Positions 36,999 to 47,865 of a DNA stretch of 64,000 nt are shown here, in pieces. A program made the translations under genes and the position numbers. Source of the stretch: Galerina marginata (Eukaryota > Basidiomycota > Agaricomycetes > Agaricales > Galerinaceae); the NCBI GenBank assembly GCA_023014335.1, contig JAECYW010000023.1:310001-374000 (forward strand), written 5' to 3'. The number at the start of each line of letters is the position of its first letter. Positions within the stretch are counted from its first letter, which is position 1. The notes below the pieces were generated by a model. It ran no database searches. It saw only the letters and a list, made by a program, of their open reading frames with translations, and was not told the origin of the DNA.

Positions 36999-38403
36999 TC
37001 AAAAACTTGCCTCCTCAAGGAGGAGCTCTGCGATAACGACCAGTGGATGGAAATGGGTCTGGAAACAATTTCATTACGAGAACAAGACAAAATCGGAGCA
37101 GTCTCACCTCAGTATTCACACTTTGGTAATGTTTAGGAAAGTCTTTCCAGCGTTCTATCCTGGTTTGAAATCTTGCCCGAATGCCCACCGTTGGAGTGTT
37201 TAGGAGGTTGTAGAGGGGAAACTCTCGTGGTGGTCGATTTTTCAGGATGTGTTTCGACCACGCCCGAGGGTTTAAAGCTATCCTCATTCCACGGACGAAT
37301 ACAGCGCACACAGGGATTCCGTCAGTAGACCTTGATGCTCTGCTCGCTATTTTGTCTGCGGCGTGCCATGGTCGGCCTTTGGCTGTTTCATAGCGAATGG
37401 ACATGTCATCTCCGGCCCATGAAGCGTTTTCTGGAGAACACGCGAGGCCCCATTCACTTGTTTTGTCAGTGCCTGTAACGAAGTAGAGGCATCCATTTGG
37501 ATGAGGGTTGCCCGGCCGCACTTCGTTGATGAAGCGATACCAATTGAGAGCATGCTTGTGCACATATTGATGGAATCGAGATGTAGAGACAAGGTCTTCT
37601 CGTGAAGCGCCATTCGGTAAAACGATTATTCCAGAGTCCCGCGCTTTGACATTGAAATTTAAATCTCTGCGTTAAAACGGTGAAAACGGATGTCGGTCGG
37701 ATAAAAAACCAGAATTTCCTTACAATGGTGACTCAGAAGTGCGAGTGACTTCGACCCCTTTACTAACAAGAGCAGTTCCAGGAGGGAAGTAAGTTGGATT
37801 GGTCATGATTTCCGAGGCATCAAGTGGTGGAGACAGCGGCTCGAGGTCGGGCGGGCATTGAAGTTGGTTTGGATCTGAGGCCGGTAGAAATATATTGAAA
37901 TAATACCGAAATTGTCCTTTTTCAGTTATCAATCCAACGTCGCCTATCATAAGGCCTTCTTTCAAACGTTGCGACTCCAATTCTCCTACGGGGTCCCACA
38001 GAGGATAACCGTGCCCCAGAGGCAAAAGAGAACGAGCGAACGATTCGGGCCCGCCTTTTGGAGTGGATGTAGGATGACATCGAGCAAAGCTCTCCGTGAC
38101 AAGCGACCTGTATGGATTGGTAATAGAACCTGAAGTGCGTGAATAACAAACAGCATGGAATGAATTATCGAATGTCAAACATACTATGGCGCGACAAAAT
38201 TCCATCTGATTCTACGTCTTCAGGCGGCTCAGCCTCCTCCCTCCTTGTATCGTTCGAGGTCTACGGGATTGAACGCGTCAAGTGGTAGAGAAGGGCGATG
38301 GCAGCCACCTACCATGGTGTCCATCTTTCAGCGGTATTCGCGGTTTGACTGGATTCAGGAAGGAGGGAAGAGGAAGTTTTGGGACAAGCGATGAGGAAGC
38401 CAT
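36999..38403 (-). CDS. GDVG/WG family protein, type A (member 1), unknown function
   Basis: Member of an expanded family of unknown function; I recognise similar sequences as frequent in mushroom genomes but know no assigned role. After a 5' part that is not fully resolved (MASSSLVPKLPLPSFLNPVK; later EEAEPPEDVESDGILSRH), the conserved exon reads LPLGHGYPLWDP, LMIGDVGLITEKGQFRYYFN and PTYFPPGTALVSKGVEVTR. A second exon reads DSGIIVLPNGASREDLVSTS, NWYRFINEV, HPNGCLYFVTGTDKTSEWGL, FVRGMRIALNPRAWSKHILK and IERWKDFPKHYQSVNTE. Splicing the final GTGAGA...TTTCCAG intron adds a tail (THFHPLVVIAELLLEEASF) that resembles member 3's tail. It is head-to-head with member 2 (541 bp apart). No signal peptide or TM. 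Confidence 0.68.
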
Positions 38404-38892
38404 TGTGTTCAAATGGTCAAATTCGGCATGACCCGGACTCTTTATTTTGTGGATGCTTGCCGTCAAATCATACAGACAGGCCCGGCTAAGTGACGGCAAT
38501 CTACAACAGGTCAAATTATGTTGAACCTTCGCACTACCCGATAGATTTTACACATGTGAGCGGCCTTCAAAGTACAATCTTAACTCCTCTTGTACGACGG
38601 ACAAGCAAGCGGACAAGGTGGTACATTTACGGATTGTTTGTGTACGTAGACGGAACCAAATGTTCTTCTATTTTTAGACATCAGTACACACAAACAAAGA
38701 TGGTCTTGGCCATATTGTTTTCTTCATCCGTGAAATTTCAAAATCACACGAGATGCCTTGTGACCGATCGAAAATATCGTAACTGCTTTCGCAATTGCTT
38801 TATCCGACAGACCGATGGAACTGATAACAAGGTTGACGTTTGCGGTTTGACGTGTGGTATTCACAAGACGAAATCAACATTGCGACCTCTAT

Positions 38893-38900
38893 TATATAAA
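38893..38900 (+). promoter_or_regulatory. TATA box of GDVG/WG member 2
   Basis: TATATAAA about 45-52 bp upstream of the ATG at 38945, in the 541-bp divergent promoter shared with member 1. Confidence 0.5.
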
Positions 38901-38944
38901 GTCCCCTTACAACGATTTTTTGCCCACCGTACCGATTGTTGATC

Positions 38945-41350
38945 ATGAGCAACTTGCCCGATTACAGCCTAGTTTCCACTGCCCGAACTCCCTCACAAGT
39001 TTTGCTTGGGCAGGATCCTGGACAAATGACGAGTGGATTGCAAGGTTGGTCGGTTTTCCATAGTATCCTTTCAACGTTTTGCCATTGAACCTCCCGATCT
39101 ATAGCCGTGGAATCGCTCCCTCTCGACTTAAGAAACACACTAGCAACAGTATCGGCTGCAGCTGGCCCTTCTCAGATAACCAATAGCCATAATACTACTA
39201 AAAAGCAAAGTCTTTCTATTAATTATGTGTTCAATCTGGTAGGTAAGTTGCTTTTCTGGTGCTTTAAAAGGCCGTCAGTCACAGCTTTTGACGCAGGAGA
39301 GGCGGGACCAAGCAGTAAGTACGTGATATCAGACGCAGAACCCGGACCTAGTACGGTAAGCAATCACCCCACACTCACTTCATTCACGACTAACACCAGA
39401 TCCTTATTAGCAACGAAAGCCACTTCCGCGTCGATTTCAGTCTGTCATAAATCTGCTTACAGCTGAGAACGCTGACTCGGGACCATTGCTGGGTGACTAT
39501 TCCTCGGGGCTGCCTGCTCGAAAAAGACTCATTCTACTGACAGAGACTCAGCCCTCTGACATAGAAGACGATGAAGAGGTACCGTGTTGGTTATCTCTCA
39601 TATTGTAGCCGATTTAATTTATTGACCAGGGAATTGAACGCCTAGAACACTGTCTGAGTCCACTCTCTATTGAGAATGTGGAGGGCGACGCTCCAGATCA
39701 GGATTCCGAGAAAGTAAACTCGGTAACTCTAGTGAGCACTTCCTTCAAATTAATCAGTAAACTCACCAAATGAACGAATTCGCATATTAACCCGACTTAG
39801 CCGTCAGTAGTTGACAACTCTGAAGCTGAGCGATCGGCGAAAAAACGTCCCAGTAGATCCTCTCGGAACTCACCAAGCAGGAGTCTTAGCCCCCGAAGTG
39901 CAGGCGCTTCAATCTCAAATCATAGACGTATTCCATCTTGCTCTCCCACTCTGGCATCCGTTGTTGAGGACAATGCATTACAAGAATCCTCGATAGAGGC
40001 CCCAGTCACTGACTTTAGACGAGAATACCCACCACCAGATCTTCGTGGAGCACCTATTCCAAGGACCAATCCAAGCTCTCCAAGCACCTATAATGCCATT
40101 CCGCCATCCAATCTGGCAAAATCTATTGAGCCGACCGACCTAGACGCAGTGTTCAACCCGATAGATGCAATTGGTATTTAATTATCATTGTATTCGTAAA
40201 TATTAACATTGACGTGTTCGAAGGCATAAACAGTCAGGGCTACCTCGCAGAGCTACGGAAAGACGTAACTATCTTCCTAATCCTTTCTACCTGGACGGTA
40301 ATATTAATCTTCCTAATTGCAGGAATTGCCATTACCAGAAAATACTCCAAGTCATATCAGAGTATTTATGTCGGCGGTGCTCTCCAGAGGTTCTTTTATT
40401 CCGATTCCACTTTGGGACCCCTCTCCCAACTTAAGCTCTTTGTCGTCGGAGTCCCGACGACGCCACCTTTCATTGGGAGACGTGGGCATCTTTACTTCCA
40501 ACGGAAGATTTGAAGTCCTATTCAATGTCTTCATGACCAAGCGGGAGAACGTGCAGATCATGAAATACAATCCCCCAGATTCTTTCGTTGCCTTCAAGAG
40601 GGAATTCATTCCAGACGAGCACGAAATTACGTTGGATACGGAAACTTTTTATAGTTGTCCTTCAGGAGATTTCATACCTTGTCACGAGGAAGAAGTTGGG
40701 TTCGGCTTTCCCATTTTTATTCTCTTCTGGATGTTGGACCTAATTTTTTTCTATCTAGGGATTGCGTCTTCTGCTTCAAACCGATTTGGCGGCCATTAAG
40801 TGAAGGTGGCGCGCTTCTCCTTGTGCCAGACGGACTTCGCGTTCACACCCTTAAAGTAATGGTGAAGGACTGGATGGTATCGTATTTTAATCATCAAACC
40901 GAAGGCTGGTATGCTTGGTACAACAGCAGCAGGAGCGCAGGGAATCCTCTTCCCAACGGTTCCCTAAAAATGATATCAGCCTGCTACAGAGGAACAACAT
41001 GGGCATCTGCTGCTTTCGTTCGACGCGATTACCAAGCAGGCATGTACGCAAAATTGAGACGGTCAGATGAAGGACCAAACCTTTACAAGTGGGACTGCTC
41101 CGATGCCATCTACGTTGACTCTGGATCCTCGAAGCGCGGGCTACGGGATGACTTGAACCGTGGCGAAACCTTCACTGTTGCCATTGAGGTTCAATCCGTG
41201 TTTGACGGACCAGAGCCACACGGAGTGACATCGTCTCTTGTAATGAAACCCGGCTCAACCCCAGCTCTCTCGCTTCGACAGCGGGTGAGTCGTGTGTTTT
41301 CGTCGACCAGCCAGCATACACCCAGAAAAAGCTTTTGGAAAAGAAATTAG
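38945..41350 (+). CDS. GDVG/WG family protein, type B (member 2), with N-terminal N/T motif and long disordered linker
   Basis: Multi-exon gene. Exon 1 (MSNLPDYSLVSTARTPSQVL...) splices in frame into a second exon that carries an N/T-rich motif, QITNSHNTTKKQSLSINYVF. Exons rich in S, P, E and R follow (AGPSSKYVISDAEPGPST; SAKKRPSRSSRNSPSRSLSP) and are predicted disordered. The conserved body begins HIRVFMSAVLSRGSFIPIPL and reads LWDPSPNLS, LSLGDVGIFTSNGRFEVLFN, GGALLLVPDGLRV, GWYAWYNSSRSAG, PNGSLKMISACYRGTTWASA and AGMYAKLRRSDEG. It ends in a basic tail, HTPRKSFWKRN. Closest in the window is member 4 at 49800-52356. Function unknown; the layout hints at a sensor with an N-terminal interaction motif. 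Confidence 0.65.
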
Positions 41351-41945
41351 TATAATTAACTTTGTCGATTTATAATTACGACCACTAAAAGCTGTACTGT
41401 AATCCGACAATATTAGCGGCACCTGGTGCTTACATGTTCCCCAGTATATATTATATTTCCTTTCCCCCTAGAAATCGCGATTGGAAACGACAAAAAGGGA
41501 CGTCTCGGTTCCTTATGCAACCTAGCGTACCAGCCTGTAAATTTAACCATTGTCATGCTCGCCCCTATGCCTTGTCCGAGTCCCCCCTGGCATAACTTCA
41601 GGGAACGATTTCTGTATCGTTTCCAAAAACTCCCCAACTCGTTCGCCTCTGCAGAGACAGTTGCACGGCAAATCGCGTCTAGTATTATAATACAGGAGTC
41701 AGGACACTGCCCATCTTCTCGCAGGCTGCGATGTTTGGTGCAATTATATAAAGAATCATGATCAGTAAATCCAATTTTTCTTCCTATTCGTCACAAGAAA
41801 ATTCACCCCATACGCGCAACATACGCGGCATGGTCATAACCAAGTTTGACCTTCTTCGGCCACCGTGGATTCATTGATCAATACTGCCGAGCGGCTATTT
41901 CCTTGTGGGTGAAGAAGTCAAGATGCAAATAGCACCGGCCGCCAT

Positions 41946-42137
41946 TTAATTTGCTTCCGTGAACGTCATCTGGTGTGATACCAACTCCGAGTCCCAACTC
42001 GTGTAGTTCACACTGTTTTCCAATTCAGCCACAAGGCTGAGCATCTCAATTGTGACTTGATTCATTGACGTCCCGGCGCTGCGTCTCAGCATGTCGTTAG
42101 CGGCGCTCAACAGCTTCGCCGTTTGGATATGTACCAT
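41946..42137 (-). CDS. Small hypothetical protein, 63 codons
   Basis: Open frame from ATG at 42137 (MVHIQTAKLLSAANDMLRRS), mainly helical in look, ending VSHQMTFTEAN. No homolog known and no intron evident. It lies in the gap between GDVG/WG member 2 and the first helical-bundle gene. Weak candidate. Confidence 0.22.
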   Translation of the reverse strand: MVHIQTAKLLSAANDMLRRSAGTSMNQVTIEMLSLVAELENSVNYTSWDSELVSHQMTFTEAN

Positions 42138-42489
42138 GTACTCAATGCAGATGACTTTGTTGATTTTGTTCTTGTGGATCACGCTAATCAGACACGCTTT
42201 GTTTCTCACAGGGCCGACCTCTTGACCTGTGCACGTTGTTCAGTTATTGATAATCAGATTGGGGAATTTGTTGTTCAAGAGCATGGGCCGATACGTAAAA
42301 GCTTAGTTTACTTACGCCAGAAACTCTCTCCTTGTTGTCTCTAGCGGGTTGTAGGTTGGTTGTCCACCAAACGAGCCCGGATTCGTTATTGCCATGTAAC
42401 TCTTGCCTTTTGTCCATGAAACGCCTCTATTTTGATTGCGCAAGATTACGGTGGTGTTTCTACGGCCAAGATTATGCACAAAGCGGCTC

Positions 42490-42497
42490 TATAAAAT
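42490..42497 (+). promoter_or_regulatory. TATA box of helical-bundle gene 1
   Basis: TATAAAAT 62-69 bp upstream of the ATG at 42559; consistent with a short leader. Confidence 0.5.
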
Positions 42498-42558
42498 ACG
42501 CGATGATCGAACCTCCTCCCGTACTGATCTTTAGCTATTCTCTTGATTCTTGATTCTT

Positions 42559-43577
42559 ATGGACCCTGTTGACGCACCCTCTGCACCCTCTGCTCCGGCC
42601 AACCCTCTGTCCTCCTCTGATTCGACGGCGGATCAGATCCTAGACGGGGTTATCGGGGTTTTGGAAACACTGACCAAAGGCAGTGGGGTTCCCTTTCTTG
42701 AGCCAGCTATCAACCTCGCGTTAGGACTAGTAAAGCTCGTCCAGGTGAATAGAAATTCAGTCCTAGTCGTGGCTTGGTTTCCAAGAATATATGATGCTGA
42801 TTCAAGCAATAGAAAACGAAACAAATCACATCTTTATACCGAAAGCTCGCTGAAGACGCATGCAATATCGTCTATTGTATCTATTGCGAATGCACAATCC
42901 TCCTTGCAGCCTCTAAGGAGATTCCGATGGTTCTTCTCCGCCACGTTGATAAACTTATGTCGTCAGTATCTTGATTAACTGGTGACACCACCTGACGCGG
43001 TTTAAATGCAGCACCATGAAAGAGATCAAAGCGAAATGCGACGAAATGGTGTCTCGAAGTTGGATAAACAAGGCGTTGGCGTCTTCCAGAGATACTGCCA
43101 TCGTTAGAAGGCTTCGAGATGATTTAAATTCAGCTTTAAAAATATTCAACGTTAGTATTTTCGAGCTTATATTTTTGGTGGATTGATGAACGACTTACTT
43201 AGATGGAATCCTTAATTTCCATCAGCCAAGCTGTCCAATATTCTGCTGAAAGACTCGCTCAACTCCAGGAACTAAATACCGCCCCCGTTACGGTTAATAA
43301 TTTGAGTGCAAACGTAGCTCTCAACGTAACTGGGAGAAATGTGGCAACTTTGGTTAATAGCGGTGTAGCAATCATCAACAGCGGTAATACAAACTACATT
43401 CAAGCCGGAAATTATGATGTCAATGGATTTGGAAGCGCGTTTGAACACGGACTAGGTACGGTTCCTCATATCCTTTGGATTACTGCCTTTAATTTTACGA
43501 AATCAGATACAATTTTCTCAACTTCCGGTCAGATTGAAGGCAACTCGGTTCATAGTGTCACTGTCCGGAATGATTAA
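42559..43577 (+). CDS. MLKL/HeLo-like helical-bundle protein with C-terminal N/G-rich motif (HL1)
   Basis: Four exons (42559-42744, 42813-42961, 43012-43150, 43203-43577) join in frame to 282 residues. Residues about 20-175 are helical: ILDGVIGVLETLTKGSGVPF, LEPAINLALGLVKLVQ, YRKLAEDACNIVYCIYCE, MKEIKAKCDEMVSRSWINKA and IVRRLRDDLNSALKIFNMES. This order matches the MLKL-type N-terminal domain found in many fungal NLR-like and necroptosis-like proteins, whose relatives (HeLo, HELL, MLKL) insert into membranes and kill the cell. After the bundle comes a beta-prone N/T/G/V region containing AIINSGNTNYIQAGNYD, reminiscent of RHIM/PP-type amyloid motifs. There is no kinase, NACHT or repeat domain, so it looks like a stand-alone effector. 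Family call fairly firm, function inferred. Confidence 0.7.
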
Positions 43578-44400
43578 AGCCTGAAGAATTCCTTTCGAGC
43601 CGTTGATCGATCTCCAAACGTATCATACATTTTCCCGCAAATACTATACTGCTCAGTTACTGTTGTGCGGTCGTCGTCGGATTTTAGGCTCCTCGTTAGT
43701 AGAGTGGCTGCACACTTAAACGGTTTTGGTGTGATAAATTACACTGAGTATAGTATATACCCATGCTTCTACTACTGTAGCAATTTTCTGCCAAGCTGGC
43801 GACCGTGAAAGTTCATAATACTTTATGATGATATCAGCGCTGGAAGGACTTGGTCACCTTACAGCGAGTATGCAATCTGAGCGGGATCTGTCCTGGGGAT
43901 GACAGGTTCCTTCAGTCGTCTCTAAAAAAGGCCGTGTCACGAGAGCCAGAATTAAGAAGAAAAGTTGACCAGGCAGAAAACCTCTTCCAAGGCCGGTTTA
44001 TATTTCCCGTAGGGAATAAAATTGACGTGTGAAGGGCCTCAGATATGGGGGTTAGATCACATAAGTAGAATAAGTTTCGTGAGACGGATTACACTGCGAC
44101 GGTATTATATTACTGCTCGACAAGAAGTCCTCGATGTGAGGCTGTGTGAGGCGGCTCATACAGTTAGGGTAAGTAAACGTGGTGGAGTAAATGACTTCAA
44201 ATAAGGTCATTTTTTGGGGAGTCCTAGTGTCCAGTGGAAAAAGAAAAAGTATGTAAACATCGCTACGTTTCACGACAGGGATGCGAATTAGCAGAAAACT
44301 CCGGAATTCTAATGATCAAGGCGTGACGTGCCTCGCGCCTCATGTGCTCCTACCTGCAATCTTCATCGATTAGATTTCGCTCGTTAGATTAGCCACCACC
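43578..44400. other. No gene seen
   Basis: Intergenic region after HL1, with only short overlapping ORFs on both strands. Confidence 0.5.
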
Positions 44401-44846
44401 ATGGGATCTGCGAGACAGTGGAGGGGTAAGTGTTAATATGTAATAACTGAGCCACGTACAGATACTGGAAAGTAGAGGCGATGTGACCGTTGAGATAAGC
44501 GAGCTACATGAACAGGCTGTTCGGCGGCGGACTGTGGAGATACGAAAGGCCTTCCCAATTTGGATGACTGCATCGTCCGATCGTTTGTGGGTCCAGGGTC
44601 GGCAATCGGCGATCATCAGCCTTTGAATCTTTGATCGCCTAAAATTAGCCATTCGAGTTGCCGTTGTGTGCCGTGACGGTAAATGTCTCACGATTCATTT
44701 CAGGCGAAGAGTGGGAATCGGTCACCATTTCTTCTCTACTTCTCCCTGAGTTCGGTCAATACATCGACAGCAGTATTCACATCGAGCTTGACCTCGTTCA
44801 GCTCCTGACTTGGCTTCGAGGCTTCGAGTTCCAACTTCGTGCTTAG
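44401..44846 (+). pseudogene. Decayed multi-exon gene or repeat-derived ORF
   Basis: A start in strong context (CCACCACCATGG, 44401) leads to MGSARQWR, then a GTAAGT...TACAG intron. The next frame reads DVTVEISELHEQAVRRR then IRKAFPIWMTASSDRLWVQG, followed by an in-frame TGA. The same frame resumes FDRLKLAIRVAVVCRDG and, after a second intron-like gap, EEWESVTISSLLLPEFGQYI up to a TAG at 44844-44846. The coding character, the internal stop and the partial second copy at 52468-52660 suggest a degraded repetitive gene. No family recognised. Confidence 0.35.
44559..44770 (+). repeat. Dispersed repeat, copy 1
   Basis: Shares GTGGGTCCAGGGTCGGC, CTAAAATTAGC, GAGTTGCCG, GCCGTGAC and AGTGGGAATCG, in the same order and spacing, with 52468-52660, at clearly more than chance similarity but with several indels. 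Confidence 0.65.
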
Positions 44847-46064
44847 TTTGGGACGGCGACAACAAAACTGTCTGACTTCTTTGCATGGATCTTCGAGATT
44901 CCTCGACACGCCCAAGGCCGCAATTACCTTCCTGGTGTGGTTATGACAAGCTTCACTTTATCTCGATCTGGTCGGACAGTATTTGTTTTTTTCTCGATGG
45001 GTTCTCGTCCATGCGTATTCTTTCTTGTAAAGGATTCACACATTTTTGCTACTGACATATCTAGCTACCTTGTTTTCTGCCTCACCTAACCCATCTCACT
45101 TTCGCTTAAGGCCTGATATCTTTAATAAGGCTGAAAGCTATTGTATTCAGGTTGTTCTCACTTGAGACGTCGTGGCATTCAATAGTGGTCGTGGGCGTCA
45201 CGCCATAGGCGGGCTCATAAAATTACGAAACAAATCCAGACGGGTGCACGTCTTGAAGTCTTTAATTCTTCTCACCGATCCGCTTCCTCGTTATCGCTAA
45301 TTCTCCTTGATAGCAATCGTGGAATCTATGAGTCTGCTATGGCCGATAGGACGACAATCGCATTTGATGGACATTGAGTAATAAGACCTATACCAACTTC
45401 AAACCGACCTCTTGTTGTTTTTCGAGTGTGGTACTCATTATTTTGTCTATAAAATATCAAAGCTCAAGGGCTTGTGCCCGATAACCGTGGGGCCGTGGAC
45501 CCACAGGGATACAATGACCGCTGTCGGACGTCAACGGAATCAAAATTTCATCCGGGGCTAACTTCTAAGGCAGCATGGTTGCTTGACAGCTTCATTGTGT
45601 GAATTGCCCACACATTTCTGTTGAAACTTTGACAACTTGCACTGGGCGAGGACGCCACTGCCTTTGTTCTATCTACAGCCTCACACAATTAGCAAGTAGC
45701 AAGACTCCATCGGTACGAAAGCGTTTAGCAGCTTTACGTTAGTCTAATTCAATTGCTTTCAATCCCTGCCAGCCACCTGGCTTCTGGACAAGGTTCTGCC
45801 GTGTCTCTGCTCATTTGTGAACAAAGCGCCAGCCCAATGCACACCAAAAACGTTGTAGTACGTGGCGGATCTAGTATTTGTTTTCTGTTCTATTGTTGAC
45901 CACCGAGATTGCTCAGCGCTATGCGATTCCTGTTGTCATGCGGAAACTGCTCAAAATATGGAACCGTTACATTGCCCAACACGGGCTCAAGAGAGAACTC
46001 GAGGCTTACAAAACTCGACTTGTCTCGGCATTCGTAGGAACCGTCGTTATTCCGCTAGTTCCTC
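44847..46064. other. Upstream region of HL2; doubtful short ORF at 45938-46126
   Basis: Mostly AT-rich intergenic DNA. An ORF beginning MRKLLKIWNRYIAQHGLKRE on the plus strand overlaps the HL2 start in another frame; its codon pattern looks fair but no family is recognised. A TATAAAAT string occurs near 45448, far from the HL2 start codon. Confidence 0.35.
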
Positions 46065-47069
46065 ATGGACGATATCACCTCAATGCTACCTCCTTCTCCC
46101 GCCGGATTGGGCGAAGCGGCGGATAGCTTGGTAGTTGATTCTAGCCTCGCTATCGCGCATACGGTTTTAGATGGCCTGAAATCTATTGGGAGGATAGCCT
46201 CGGCCGCCGGGGTTCCGTATGTTGGATCAGCTGCAGAAGTTGCGTTGCGCTTAGTTGCCCTTGCCGAGGTATGCAACATCATTAGCAAAATATGTTTCCA
46301 TTATCGTTGCTCATAGGCGGGTCTTGTCACTAGCAATGTAGGAAAAATAAAGCAGATTGCAGTACTCTCATTCGAGATGCATGCCATATTGTATACTTCG
46401 CCCATCTCGACTGCAAAGAGAAATGCGAAAACTATGAGGCTGAGCAAAGAACCTACCAATCCCGGGGGGGAAAAGGTCCAATTGACGCTAATATGCGCGA
46501 GAAGCTACACAGTCTGCTCCGGTGCGTTGCTCCCTCTGCTTATATAAAATTCTACTTGACGCCAAAGTATAGAACGATGCAAAATATTGAGACTCAGTGC
46601 AAAAAATTCAGCCAACAACATCTCTTGAAACGATTCTTCATGGGTGGGGGTATTGCCATAGCAATCGGCAAACTTCGTTCAGAACTGGACTGGGCTATGA
46701 AGATGTTCGGGGTGAGCAACACGCCCGGTTGTTTTCAGGTGCATTGTTTGCTCACCATGAGAAATTGTCCAGTTTCGCACATCCATGCAAATTCAGAATA
46801 CCTTGGAACAGATTCTCCAGAAATTGGCCGAAAATCAAGTACAGCCGGTTCAATATTCGACTACCAATCAGCTCAACGTGAAAGCGCAGACGATTGTGAA
46901 TATAAAATCGGCTAAGAATTGTGGAAATACAATTACGTACTATAATAACTTCGTTCCTCCAACCCAGCCAAACACGAGTCAAAGAACGAACGAATACGAA
47001 CACTCTGGGGCTGTTTTCATAGGATTCCCGCTGTCCCAGCCCGAGGCAGGTTTAATCGAAGGTTCATAG
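46065..47069 (+). CDS. MLKL/HeLo-like helical-bundle protein with C-terminal N/T motif (HL2)
   Basis: Paralog of HL1. Four exons (46065-46268, 46334-46521, 46573-46711, 46773-47069) give 275 residues. Helical segments appear in the same order: VLDGLKSIGRIASAAGVPYV, SAAEVALRLVALAEQCRKNK, IRDACHIVYFAHLDCKEKCE, MREKLHSLLRTMQNIETQCK, IAIGKLRSELDWAMKMF and LEQILQKLAENQ. LAEQCRKNK and the bundle layout are typical of fungal MLKL-NTD-like domains. FFMGGGIAIAIG is unusually hydrophobic and glycine-rich for this position. The C-terminus is low-complexity with KNCGNTITYYNNFVPPTQPN, close to the ENCGNNTTIYNI motif of the GDVG/WG protein at 49800. Likely a cell-death effector by family; not proven. Confidence 0.7.
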
Positions 47070-47865
47070 AAACATTGATCTTGTATTTAATAGTATTATG
47101 TATCATTGTATGAAGCGCCATATTTTGTTCTCCACTGGCACCATGTGATGTCTGCATTCCGCCTGCGTCAGCAGAGTACTGTACCATCGATATTGATAGT
47201 TATGTGTGATAGGAGATTTCCGGCCAATATAATGTGAATTAATCCAATAACATTATCATTAAAGGACTACGTGACACGATTATTAGATTATAGGAAAAGA
47301 AAGCAAAAGGTATATTCGGATATACAGAGGAAGGCCCATCGAAATGACTGAGGAGCTTGGTAAAGTTAATGAGGGGACACTGGCTCCTTATGGCCAGGCC
47401 CAGGAAGGACGCGAGCAATTTTTTGGAAGATTTCGTTGCGTTGCCGCCTGGTTTGGATGATAGTCTGCATCTGACTTGGTAAATGAAGAATAGAACGCTG
47501 CTTAACAGGCGCCTGTTTGCGTAAAGAATTAAGTACAAGTTCTGGATTATTGTTGCTCCAAGCGTACCTCTGGAGAAACCGGTTTGGGTACTAAAGTTGC
47601 TAGTCCTGGGGATCAAGAATAAATCATTTGTTCTTGACCAATAGAATGTGAGCGACCTTTGCTTGCGTTAATATCATGAGCCGCGAGTATTGTTGCTAGC
47701 TGTTTGATGACTTCTGGCAGAGTGCCGTTTGTGTTCTAATCATGTAATCAAGCTGGGAAGTAAACTAGGAGCTTCTGAACGCACCATTTCGGATACCGAA
47801 GACCATAGAGAGTCTTCAGCAATTGCAACAGCCGCATTGGGGGACTATGTGACTCTCGAATCGAC
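47070..47865. other. No gene seen
   Basis: 3' flanks of HL2 and of the leftward GDVG/WG member 3. A 125-codon minus-strand frame at 47239-47616 lacks a convincing start or domain. Confidence 0.45.

Noticed and set aside
41413..41637. Minus-strand ORF with FTGWYARLHKEP, considered as another GDVG/WG fragment
   Set aside because: Only a GWY match; none of the flanking conserved boxes is present.
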